DNA from: Enterovirga rhinocerotis
GTDB taxonomy: Bacteria; Pseudomonadota; Alphaproteobacteria; Rhizobiales; Beijerinckiaceae
NCBI RefSeq assembly: GCF_004363955.1
Contig: NZ_SNZR01000011.1
Span: forward strand, 1,240,001-1,304,000
Direction: 5' to 3'
Length of the DNA: 64,000 nt
The notes beneath the pieces are model-generated. The model had not been told where the DNA came from. It saw only the letters and a list, made by a program, of their open reading frames with translations, and ran no database searches. Of this stretch, positions 17,603-25,556 are shown piece by piece; the first letter of the stretch is position 1, and the number at the start of each line of letters is the position of its first letter. A program made the position numbers and the translations under genes.

Positions 17603-18586
17603 TCAGGATTTCGCGAGCCCGGCCGCCTTCATGGCGGTGCCCATCTTCTTGTCGCCATCGTCCATGAACGCGGCGAAATCGGCTCCGTCGGCCCATTTCA
17701 TGCCGAAGCCGCGGTTGTTCATGAACTCCTTGTAGCCCGCGCTGTCATAGACCTTCTTCAGCGCCGCCCGGAGCTTCGCCGCCACGTCCTCGGGCAGGTT
17801 CCGAGGTCCGGCGATGCCGCGCCAGGCGCCGGCGGCATAGACCTGGCCGAGCTCCTCGCCCACCGTCGGCACGTCGGGGAATTGGGGATTGCGCTTCTCG
17901 GCCATGATGGCGAGGGAGCGGGCGCGCTTCGCCTCGATCATCGCCCGCGCTTCGGGGACCGAGCAGGGCACGATGTCGAGCCCGCCGGCGGCGAGGTCCT
18001 GCATGGCGGGGGCGGCTCCGTTCGAGGGCACCCAGGCGACATGGTTCGGTGCGAGGCCCATGCTCTGCAGCCAGCCGATCAGGGCGAGATGCCAGATGCC
18101 GCCCTGGCCGGTGCCGGAGGCCTTCAGCCTGCCGGGCGGGCTCTTCTTGATGGTGTCGGCGAGGTCCTTGAGGGTCTTGTAGGGCGCGTCCGCCTTGACC
18201 TGGATGCCCGGCGGATCCTCGTTGACGAGGGCGAGCGGCGTGTAGCTGCGTGGGGTCAGCTCCGTCAGGCCCTGCCAGTGCATCATGCTGATCTCGACCG
18301 TCAGGATGCCGAGCGTGTAGCCGTCGGGCGCCGCCGCGGCGATCGCCGCATGGCCGACGACCCCGCTGCCGCCGGTGCGGTTGATCACGTTCACGGGCTG
18401 GCCGAGTTCGCGCTCCAGCAGCTGCGCGACGATGCGGACGGTGGCGTCCGTCCCGCCGCCGGCGCCCCAAGGGCACAGCATCGAGATGGGCCGGTTCGGA
18501 TAGGTCGCCTGGGCGAGCGCGAGGTGAGGGGCGGCAAGGGCGCCCGCCGCGGATGCGAGGATCGCGCGCCGATTGAGCTTCGTCAT
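17603..18586 (-). CDS. tctC: Tripartite tricarboxylate transporter substrate-binding protein (Bug family)
   Basis: 327 aa periplasmic binding protein with a signal peptide (RRAILASAAGALAAPHLALA, mature from about residue 26). Bug-family marks: YPNRPISMLCPWGAGGGTD after the cleavage site, NRTGGSGVVGHAAIAAAAPDGYTLG, and GVPTVGEELG-like sequence (PDVPTVGEELGQ). It captures a carboxylate and delivers it to TctAB. It is first in the operon. The ligand cannot be predicted, because Bug proteins are highly diverse. Confidence 0.92.
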   Translation of the reverse strand: MTKLNRRAILASAAGALAAPHLALAQATYPNRPISMLCPWGAGGGTDATVRIVAQLLERELGQPVNVINRTGGSGVVGHAAIAAAAPDGYTLGILTVEISMMHWQGLTELTPRSYTPLALVNEDPPGIQVKADAPYKTLKDLADTIKKSPPGRLKASGTGQGGIWHLALIGWLQSMGLAPNHVAWVPSNGAAPAMQDLAAGGLDIVPCSVPEARAMIEAKRARSLAIMAEKRNPQFPDVPTVGEELGQVYAAGAWRGIAGPRNLPEDVAAKLRAALKKVYDSAGYKEFMNNRGFGMKWADGADFAAFMDDGDKKMGTAMKAAGLAKS

Positions 18587-18791
18587 CGATGTCCTCCCGC
18601 AACGGGCGCTGTACCGCGCCTTCGTCGTCTGGCCCGGACGTTATCAGCACGCGGGCCAAGCTCAACGGCAGTCTCTCGGAAGACATCCCCCCTTTAGTCT
18701 AATCCCCCGGGTCCCCGTCGGGCCGCCTTCGCTTGCGCGAGAACGGCGACAACCCGGCGGAGACCTTCGAATTCTGCGGATGACGACGCCG

Positions 18792-18825
18792 CGCTCAGAT
18801 GACGATGTCGAAATGCGCCGCGGTG
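18792..18825 (-). repeat. 34-bp relic of an RTX gene 3' end
   Basis: Identical to 10293-10326 and still reading TAAHFDIVI plus stop on the minus strand, but with no RTX coding sequence before it. It sits 6 bp past the stop of the DUF3137-like gene and out of its frame. The rest of 18587-18831 shows nothing further; it holds the tctC upstream region. Confidence 0.8.
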
Positions 18826-18831
18826 CGAACC

Positions 18832-20157
18832 CTAAGGCCCGTGCCGTCTGTCAGCGTCGGCGCGATGGTATGCCTGCTCGATCTCGACGAGCGCATCCAC
18901 CAGCGAAAAAATTCCGGAGAGCTCCGCTTCGAGGGCAGTCACGTGCGCCTCGACATCACGGCTGAGCGGATTCGGCGGTTTGAGCAGGTTCCGCAGGTCC
19001 CAACAGTGAAATCCAGCACGCATTTGCGTGCCCTCGAGAAGAATAAAGGGAGGAGCGAACCCTTTGCCGTCGGCCATCGTGAGGATCCGACGGCCGATTG
19101 CAGATGTGAGCCATTGTCTCGCTCCGGCCTTATTGTCGGTAAAGGTCGCATAGATCGCGTCGAACGTATCGTCGCCGATAGAGATCGGCTTCAGGGCACG
19201 TCCGTTGGACACTGGCAGTTCTGTCCCGGCCTCGGCATCCCGCATGATCGTGGTAGAGCCAAAGGGGCCGGAAGCGGCCAGTTCTATCAGCGGGCCTCGA
19301 AAGACGATCGACCACCGGGTCGACCAGCCTGTCCGGAAAGACCTCTCCAGCGTGATTTCGGTGATGGTGACGCATCGATCGCGATAGATCCCCGAGATCC
19401 TCATATCGGCCGTCATTCGGGAGTGGCGCGGTAGAACGCCTGTTTCGACGAGCCGACTTATGTCCGGCTTCTCGTCGGCTTTGGAGTGAAATTCTCCGAA
19501 GTTCGCGAGAAGTCTCGGTATGGTCGTGTCCTTGAGTTTCTGAGCGAAGTCCTTCTCCGGAACGAATGTGGCCAGGAACCAGCCGCCGGCTGCGCCGAGC
19601 CCGACCATGATGGGCAAGAACATCCCGGGCGAGGCTTGCCACCTCCCGCCCCATGTCATCAAGAAGAAGAGACCGAACGAGATTGCGATGCCGGCTGGTA
19701 TAAACAGCCGTTTCCGGCGTGAGACCGATTCCTGTGCTTGGGTTCGTAAATATTCGAGCGACGCGAGCGTCGAGGGCTCGATCGCAGCTTGGGCAAGCTT
19801 TCTGAGCTCCGGGTTGCCGGCAGCGGATCCGCCTGCCCGAGACTGACCCGAGGCTTGATCCGATGGCGGTGTCCCAGGACGATTGCGCGAGACAATTGTC
19901 CAAGCGATGCCTGCCAGGATCGCCAGCGGGATAGCGACCTGAAACACTGACGAAAACAATGACAGGATTGTCCAGATGAAATAGCTGAAAAGCCCGCCGC
20001 CCGTACCGAATAATGTCAATAACAGATAGAGGGCAAGAGGAGCGATAAAAACAAACAGAAAGCCGATGGATAGAAGACGTTTGGCTTTTCGGGCGGCGAG
20101 TTTTGTCCTCACCGACGAGGCGTTCCAATCTTCATTTTTGAAGATGTTCCTAGTCAT
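18832..20157 (-). CDS. DUF3137-like integral membrane protein
   Basis: 441 aa. Two hydrophobic spans at about residues 29-50 and 58-88, a linker, then a hairpin of two more spans near 152-170 and 178-197, followed by a large soluble C-terminal domain. The soluble part contains CVTITEITLERSF, RWSIVFRGPLIELAASG and LPVSNGRAL, resembling DUF3137 proteins, whose function is unknown. It is visibly lower in GC than the neighbouring tct genes and is followed immediately by a relic of an RTX 3' end, so it was probably acquired by recombination. Gene order gives no clue to its role. Confidence 0.65.
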   Translation of the reverse strand: MTRNIFKNEDWNASSVRTKLAARKAKRLLSIGFLFVFIAPLALYLLLTLFGTGGGLFSYFIWTILSLFSSVFQVAIPLAILAGIAWTIVSRNRPGTPPSDQASGQSRAGGSAAGNPELRKLAQAAIEPSTLASLEYLRTQAQESVSRRKRLFIPAGIAISFGLFFLMTWGGRWQASPGMFLPIMVGLGAAGGWFLATFVPEKDFAQKLKDTTIPRLLANFGEFHSKADEKPDISRLVETGVLPRHSRMTADMRISGIYRDRCVTITEITLERSFRTGWSTRWSIVFRGPLIELAASGPFGSTTIMRDAEAGTELPVSNGRALKPISIGDDTFDAIYATFTDNKAGARQWLTSAIGRRILTMADGKGFAPPFILLEGTQMRAGFHCWDLRNLLKPPNPLSRDVEAHVTALEAELSGIFSLVDALVEIEQAYHRADADRRHGP

Positions 20158-20396
20158 GCCCTCGCACCTGTCATCGATCGCGCCATGAGCTTCCGGTCCC
20201 AGCGGGTGGTCCGGAGTGATTATAAAAGCACGGCGTCCCGCGACACCATGGCGGTCCAGAAGGGCGCGTCGCCCTCGGTAACGAACTCGACAGCCCGCAC
20301 GGATAGGGTCGGATCCGGCGCTTCATGTCGACGGACGTGGCGTGTCCTCGGGCTCGCGATGGCCCGGGCGGCGTTTGGAGAGCGTAGAAGGGGCAG

Positions 20397-21173
20397 ATGG
20401 GCATTCGGCGACCGATGCTGTTCGGCGCGAGCCTTCGACTGGGTGCGGTCATCGCGGCCTGCTCGTGGGGCGCAGCCCTCGCGACAGAGCCTCCGATGCC
20501 GCCGGCTCGCCCGTCCGCTCTCGACGCTACGGCCGCCGTGGCTGCCGCGCGTCCCAAGGCGGGCGCTCTGCCGCGAGGCCGGGAGAAATACTTCCCGCTG
20601 GCCGAGGAGGAGGCGCGCAAGCACGGCCTGCCGGCCGAGGTCGCGGATGCCGTGATGCGGGTCGAGAGCGGCTACGACCCCGGCGTCGTCGGCGGGGTCG
20701 GCGAGCGCGGGCTGATGCAGGTCCTGCCCTCGACAGCAGCCATGCTGGGCTTCTCCGGCACGCTCGACGAACTCGCCGAGCCGAGCACCAATGTCCGTCT
20801 TGGCGTGCGCTACCTCGCCGGAGCCTGGCGGCTCGCCGGCGGCGATCTCTGCCGGACGCTGATGAAGTACCGCGCGGGGCATGGACAGGAGCGGATGTCG
20901 GCGCTGTCGGTCGAGTATTGCCGCCGCGCGAAGGTTCACCTCACCGCGCTCGGCTCTCCCCTCGGGCAGGGCGAACTGCCGGCCGTGACGCTGGGTCCGG
21001 CGGCCGCATCGCCGCGCGTGGCGTCGGCCGGCGCCGCCTCGACGGGGCTCGCCGTCCGGGGACGGCGGCGCGTGGTCGTCGACGGCAATGCCTTCTGGGC
21101 GGCGCACAAGGCGCGCGTGAAGGCGATCGAGAGCCGGCTCAGCTGGAAGCGGAAGGCGCTCGCCTCGCGGTGA
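20397..21173 (+). CDS. Lytic transglycosylase (SLT family), exported
   Basis: 258 aa with a signal peptide (LRLGAVIAACSWGAALA). The SLT domain spans about residues 65-175: DAVMRVESGYDP with the catalytic Glu, GERGLMQVLPSTAAMLG, then LGVRYLAGAWR and YRAGHG. It cleaves the peptidoglycan glycan strand in the periplasm. The tail is Ala/Arg-rich with FWAAHKARVKAIE. A ribosome site AGAAGGGG precedes the ATG. It is convergent with the amidohydrolase gene, 16 bp apart. It is distinct in sequence from the transglycosylase at 6406-7464. Confidence 0.88.
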   Translation: MGIRRPMLFGASLRLGAVIAACSWGAALATEPPMPPARPSALDATAAVAAARPKAGALPRGREKYFPLAEEEARKHGLPAEVADAVMRVESGYDPGVVGGVGERGLMQVLPSTAAMLGFSGTLDELAEPSTNVRLGVRYLAGAWRLAGGDLCRTLMKYRAGHGQERMSALSVEYCRRAKVHLTALGSPLGQGELPAVTLGPAAASPRVASAGAASTGLAVRGRRRVVVDGNAFWAAHKARVKAIESRLSWKRKALASR

Positions 21174-21189
21174 GGCGAGGATCGCCCCG

Positions 21190-22617
21190 TCAGCCCGCCC
21201 GGCTCATGTCGAGGGCGGGCGCCACCTCGGGCGGGATCGGGCATTCGTAGCCGTTCGGGCCACGCCGCTCGGCGAACTCGGCCGCCACCGCCGTCCTCAG
21301 ATCCTCGTCGCGCAGAAGGTCGACGGCGGTTCCGGCCATGACCTTCGCGACATGGACGAGGCCCTTATGGGCCGCCGCCGCCTTGCCCTGGCCGGTGAAC
21401 TGCCAGGAATGGAAGGGCGTGCCGATGGCGAGTGTCGCACCCCAGGCCTGGACCGTCGGCACGACCCAGCTCACGTCGCCGACATCCGTCGAGCCGATGC
21501 CGCCGATGCCGCCCCGCTCGAGCGGCAGGACCGCGTCGCAGAGCGGCTGGCCGGCCTCGACGGGCAGCCCTTGCGCCTCGAAGGCGGAGGAGATGTCCTC
21601 GGGCGCCAGCGTCGCCTGGAACTGCGCCGCGAGCGCGCGGTCCTCGGCGTCGAAATCGGGCGGGCCGAGCCGCATCAGGTTCTCGTGCATGGTGCGTTCG
21701 AGCGGGCGGTTGCCGAGGAGGTTCGACATGCCGGCGATCACCGTGGTCTCGACCCGGGTCTCCGTCATCAGCGCCGCGCCGTCCGCGACCTTGCGCACGC
21801 GCTCGGCCAGCGCCTTGAGCTGGCCGATATCGGCCGCGCGAACGATGTAGCGCACCTTCGCGTGGGCCTGGACGACATTCGCGGCGATGCCGCCGGAATC
21901 GAGCACCGCGTAATGGATGCGCGCGCCGTCCGGCATGTGCTCGCGCATGTAGTTGACGCCGACATTCATCAGCTCGACCGCATCCAGCGCCGAGCGGCCG
22001 AGATGCGGCGCGGCGGCCGCATGGGCCGCGCGGCCGGCAAAGGCGAAGTCGATGATCGTCATGGCGAGCGATTTCGCCTTGCCGACGCCCGAGAAATGGG
22101 CCGGATGCCATGAGATCGCGACATCGACGTCCGAGAAGATCCCGTCGCGGGCCATGAAGGCCTTGGCCGAGCCGCCCTCCTCGGCGGGGCAGCCGTAATA
22201 GCGGACGCGGCCCTTGACCCCGTGCGCGGCGAGCCAGTCCTTCACCGCCGTCGCGGCGAGCATCGCCGCCGAGCCGAGGAGGTTGTGGCCGCAGCCATGG
22301 CCGGGTCCGCCGGCCTCGACGGGCCGGTGCTCCGCGACGCCCGCCTCCTGGCTGAGGCCGGGGAGGGCGTCGTACTCGCCGAGGATGGCGATGACCGGGC
22401 CTTCATCGCCCGCCTCGCCCATGACGGCCGTCGGGATGCCGGCGAGGCCCGTCGTGACGCGGAAGCCTTCCGCCTCGAGCGTCTTGCGGTGCTCCTCGGC
22501 CGAGCGATGCTCGGCATAGTTCAGCTCCGGCATGCCCCAGATCCGGTCGGACAGCGCGACGAAGGTCTCGCGCTTGGCGTCGACATGGTTCCAGATCGGC
22601 TCGTCGTTCTGTCTCAA
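21190..22617 (-). CDS. M20-family amidohydrolase, AbgB-like
   Basis: 475 aa, the length of AbgB, subunit B of p-aminobenzoyl-glutamate hydrolase, and related M20D amidohydrolases. Metal-site regions are visible: PGHGCGHNLLGSAAML, CPAEEGGSAKAFMARDG, SWHPAHFSGVG and PFHSWQFTGQGKAAAAHKG. The dimerisation/lid domain lies at about 190-310. The enzyme removes an acyl or aminoacyl group from an amide such as aminobenzoyl-glutamate. No abgA or abgT is adjacent, so the substrate is open. It starts at MRQNDEP. Confidence 0.87.
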   Translation of the reverse strand: MRQNDEPIWNHVDAKRETFVALSDRIWGMPELNYAEHRSAEEHRKTLEAEGFRVTTGLAGIPTAVMGEAGDEGPVIAILGEYDALPGLSQEAGVAEHRPVEAGGPGHGCGHNLLGSAAMLAATAVKDWLAAHGVKGRVRYYGCPAEEGGSAKAFMARDGIFSDVDVAISWHPAHFSGVGKAKSLAMTIIDFAFAGRAAHAAAAPHLGRSALDAVELMNVGVNYMREHMPDGARIHYAVLDSGGIAANVVQAHAKVRYIVRAADIGQLKALAERVRKVADGAALMTETRVETTVIAGMSNLLGNRPLERTMHENLMRLGPPDFDAEDRALAAQFQATLAPEDISSAFEAQGLPVEAGQPLCDAVLPLERGGIGGIGSTDVGDVSWVVPTVQAWGATLAIGTPFHSWQFTGQGKAAAAHKGLVHVAKVMAGTAVDLLRDEDLRTAVAAEFAERRGPNGYECPIPPEVAPALDMSRAG

Positions 22618-22967
22618 GGTGACATCCTCGCCCGCTGCACCCCGGGAGGAGGGGCCAAGCTCGGGAGGGCGTCAAGGGGCCTCGCCGGCCGAGCCTCGTC
22701 TCGGGAGAAGCGGACGCGCCCGGCATGGCTGGCTCCCGCTGGTCGGATGGGCTGCGCGGCGCCGACGCACAGTCTGTAATTGATATAAAGAAAATAGGCT
22801 ATCAAGCTTGTAATTATTATAATATCGACTTTCGATAATGATCGATACAATTCGTTGACATTCGTTATTCGGTGAAATAGCTCGCCGATCAGTCACGATG
22901 CTTTGCGCAGTTCATATCGATTCAAAGAAGAACACAAGCGCGGCACGATCGACGATGTGGGGCGCTG
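22618..22967. promoter_or_regulatory. AT-rich intergenic region before the TonB receptor
   Basis: 350 bp between divergent genes. Bases 22780-22920 are strikingly AT-rich for this genome. They contain an inverted repeat TATCGA-CTT-TCGATA (22823-22837) and TTGACA at 22855-22860, with a weak -10 17 bp later. This suggests a regulated, probably iron-responsive promoter, but no exact Fur, RirA or Irr consensus was found. Confidence 0.4.
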
Positions 22968-25358
22968 ATGATGAACGGTCTGTTGCGGGCTTTGTATTGC
23001 GGAACGGCGGTCGGGGCCGTTCTTGTGGCCGCGCCGGGTTCGGCCCTGGCCCAGGCGCCGGGCGGCGTGTTGCCCCCGGTCACGGTCGATGCGCCGCATC
23101 AGGCGAGGCCGCGCGCCGCAGCCTCACGCCAGGCGGCCGGGGGCGCCGGCCCGCGCCAGAGGGCGCGAGACGTGCGCCGCGCCGCTCCGCGTCCTGCGGC
23201 GGCGGCGGTCGTGCCCGTCGTGCCGACCACCCCCGCACCGACGCCGGCTTTCCTGCCCGGAAGCTCGGGCCGGCCAGCCGGCTCGCCGCTGCTCCAGGGT
23301 CCGACCACCACCACCACGACCCGCGCCGAACTCGACCAGCTTCAGATCCAGAGCATCCAGGATCTCGGCAGGTCGGTCGAGGCGGGCATCAGCTTCAACC
23401 GCAATAACAACAGCATCAACATCCGCGGCCTCGACGGCCCGCGCGTGCTGACGACCATCGACGGCATCCGGCAGTCCTTCATCACGGATACGCGGGTCGG
23501 CAGCAGCGCGACGAACGCCTTCGACTTCGATTCCCTGTCCTCGCTCGATCTCGTGCGGGGTCCGGGCGGCGCGAGCCTCGTCGGACCGGGCACGCTCGGC
23601 GGCGCGCTGGCGGTGCGCACGCTCGATCCGCGCAATCTCATCCAGGGCAACAACACCTACGGCGGCATGGCCAAGACCGGCTATGACAGCATGGACCGGG
23701 CCTGGTTCGGCAGCGCCGCGGGGGCTGCGCGCCTCGGCCAGACCTACTTCATGCTGCAAGGCAACGTGCGCGACGGCGAGGAGACCGAGAACCACGGCCG
23801 CGTGGCGACGATCGGATCGACCCGCACCAAGCCCAACCCGGCCTCGTTCACGCAATACGGCATCCTCGGCAAGATCCACCACTATGTCGACGAGGTGCAC
23901 CGCTTCGGCATCACCGGCGAGGTGTTCCGGCGCGGAGACCGCATCCAGACGCGGACCTCCACGGTGTCCGCGGCCGGCAATTATCGTCCGGGCTTCCATT
24001 CCAGCGGCGAGGACGTCGCGCGCGACCGCATCTCCCTGACCTACGACTACAAGGATGCGGGCGGCTGGCTGGATGAGGCCTCGGCCAATCTCTACTGGCA
24101 GCGCGTGAAGCGGAACTCGCTCGTGAACGCCTATCGCTTCACGAGCGTGCGGGGCCCCTTCGGCCGCGACAACGAATACGAAGAGAACGCCTTCGGCTTC
24201 ATCGGCCATGTCGCCAAGTCGATGACCACGGGCATGTTCTCGCACCGGCTGCTGGCGGGCACGGAACTGCGGACGACGTCGCTGACGCAATATTCGACGG
24301 GCGTCGACAGCTGCAGCTTCGCCTTCTCGCCGGCCTGCAACAACCTCCACACCAACCAGGCCGACATGCCGAAGGTCGAAGGCCAGATGGTCGGCCTCTA
24401 CGTCCAGGACGAGATCGGCGTCTTCGACAACAGGCTCCGCGTCACGCCGGGCGTCCGGTTCGACTGGTACGAGGAGCGACCCCAGAACACGCCGTCCTAC
24501 ACCAATGGCGGCTCGCATCCGGTCGGCCTGCCGCCGTCCTCGAGCGACTCGGCCTGGTCGCCGCGCGTGCGGGTCGAATACGACGTCGTCCGCGACACGC
24601 CGTGGCTCGGCACCGTCACGGCCTTCGCGCAATGGTCGAAGGGGTTCCGGGCGCCGACGGCGAACGAGCTTTACAGCCGGTTCGGCGCGGTCGGCACCTA
24701 CCTGCGGACCGGCAATGCCGACCTCAGGCCGGAGAAGAGCGACGGCATCGATGTTGGCGTCCGCTTCGGCGACGCCCGCTTCGGCGGCTCGATGACGTAT
24801 TTCCATACGAACTACAAGAACTTCATCGAAACCATTCAGACGGCACCGCCCGGCGGCCTCTATCCGCAGGGTGGCATCAGCAGCTATCGCAACATCGCGC
24901 GGGCCGAAATCCACGGCTTCGAGGCGAACGCCCATTACTTCTTCCTCGAGAACTGGCGCGTGCGCGGCTCCTTCAGCTACGTCCGCGGGATCAACAAGGA
25001 CGACGATACCTTCATCAACTCGATCCCGCCGATGCAGGGCATCATCGGCCTCGCCTACGATACGGGCGTGTGGGGCACCGAGGTCTCGACCAAGATCGCG
25101 GCGAAGCGCGACGACGTCGCGTCGCTCACCGGGGGGACTGCCGGCTTCGTCGCGCCGGGCTACACGATCTGGAACGTGACCGCCTGGTGGCAGCCGACGC
25201 AGCTTCCGAACGTCCAGTTCTACGCGGGCGTCTACAACGTGTTCGACCGGAAGTACTTCGATGCCGTCACGGTCCCCGTCGGCACGCTGAGCCAGCCGCG
25301 CGACTACTACTCGGAGCCCGGCCGGACCGCGAAGGTGACGATGAAGTACCAGTTCTAA
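22968..25358 (+). CDS. TonB-dependent hemoglobin/transferrin-type outer-membrane receptor
   Basis: 796 aa outer-membrane receptor of the heme/hemoglobin family. Signal peptide with cleavage near SALAQA, then an unusual Pro/Ala/Arg-rich linker to about residue 110. The plug carries SINIRGLDGPRVLTTIDGIRQSF and FDFDSLSSLDLVRGPGGASL (about 145-210). A 22-strand barrel with aromatic-rich repeats ends in the classic terminal Phe (TMKYQF). A FRAPTANELYSRFG-like motif and a NADLRPEKSDG motif typical of these receptors are present. It transports heme or iron using TonB-ExbBD energy; no hemin ABC genes are adjacent. The first of two adjacent ATG codons (22968) is used. Confidence 0.92.
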   Translation: MMNGLLRALYCGTAVGAVLVAAPGSALAQAPGGVLPPVTVDAPHQARPRAAASRQAAGGAGPRQRARDVRRAAPRPAAAAVVPVVPTTPAPTPAFLPGSSGRPAGSPLLQGPTTTTTTRAELDQLQIQSIQDLGRSVEAGISFNRNNNSINIRGLDGPRVLTTIDGIRQSFITDTRVGSSATNAFDFDSLSSLDLVRGPGGASLVGPGTLGGALAVRTLDPRNLIQGNNTYGGMAKTGYDSMDRAWFGSAAGAARLGQTYFMLQGNVRDGEETENHGRVATIGSTRTKPNPASFTQYGILGKIHHYVDEVHRFGITGEVFRRGDRIQTRTSTVSAAGNYRPGFHSSGEDVARDRISLTYDYKDAGGWLDEASANLYWQRVKRNSLVNAYRFTSVRGPFGRDNEYEENAFGFIGHVAKSMTTGMFSHRLLAGTELRTTSLTQYSTGVDSCSFAFSPACNNLHTNQADMPKVEGQMVGLYVQDEIGVFDNRLRVTPGVRFDWYEERPQNTPSYTNGGSHPVGLPPSSSDSAWSPRVRVEYDVVRDTPWLGTVTAFAQWSKGFRAPTANELYSRFGAVGTYLRTGNADLRPEKSDGIDVGVRFGDARFGGSMTYFHTNYKNFIETIQTAPPGGLYPQGGISSYRNIARAEIHGFEANAHYFFLENWRVRGSFSYVRGINKDDDTFINSIPPMQGIIGLAYDTGVWGTEVSTKIAAKRDDVASLTGGTAGFVAPGYTIWNVTAWWQPTQLPNVQFYAGVYNVFDRKYFDAVTVPVGTLSQPRDYYSEPGRTAKVTMKYQF

Positions 25359-25395
25359 GGGAGGGGAGGGGCCTCGCCCCTCCAACCGCCGACGG

Positions 25396-25528
25396 CCTGA
25401 TCCCTCCCCGGAGGGGAGGGCCTGCTCGACGCGAAGCGTCGAGCCAGGTGGGGAACATCCCTGCCGAGCCGAGCCCCACCCCGGTCGGCTGGCGCCGACT
25501 CGCCCTCCCCTGAAGGGGAGGGATCAGG
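25396..25528. repeat. Nested palindromic intergenic element
   Basis: Outer arms CCTGATCCCTCCCC (25396-25409) and GGGGAGGGATCAGG (25515-25528) are exact complements. Inside is a perfect hairpin GCTCGACGC-GAA-GCGTCGAGC (25424-25444) and a ggtgggg/ccccacc pair. This is the form of a dispersed intergenic palindrome; it also lies where both flanking genes end, so it may act as a bidirectional terminator. Confidence 0.7.
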
Positions 25529-25556
25529 CAGGTGTTCTGCTGCTCGCCGTCTTTCC

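Noticed and set aside
20220-20335. Minus-strand tail reading VEFVTEGDAPFWTAMVSRD, possible gene remnant
   Set aside because: Protein-like in appearance but too short, with nothing recognisable before it; not enough support.
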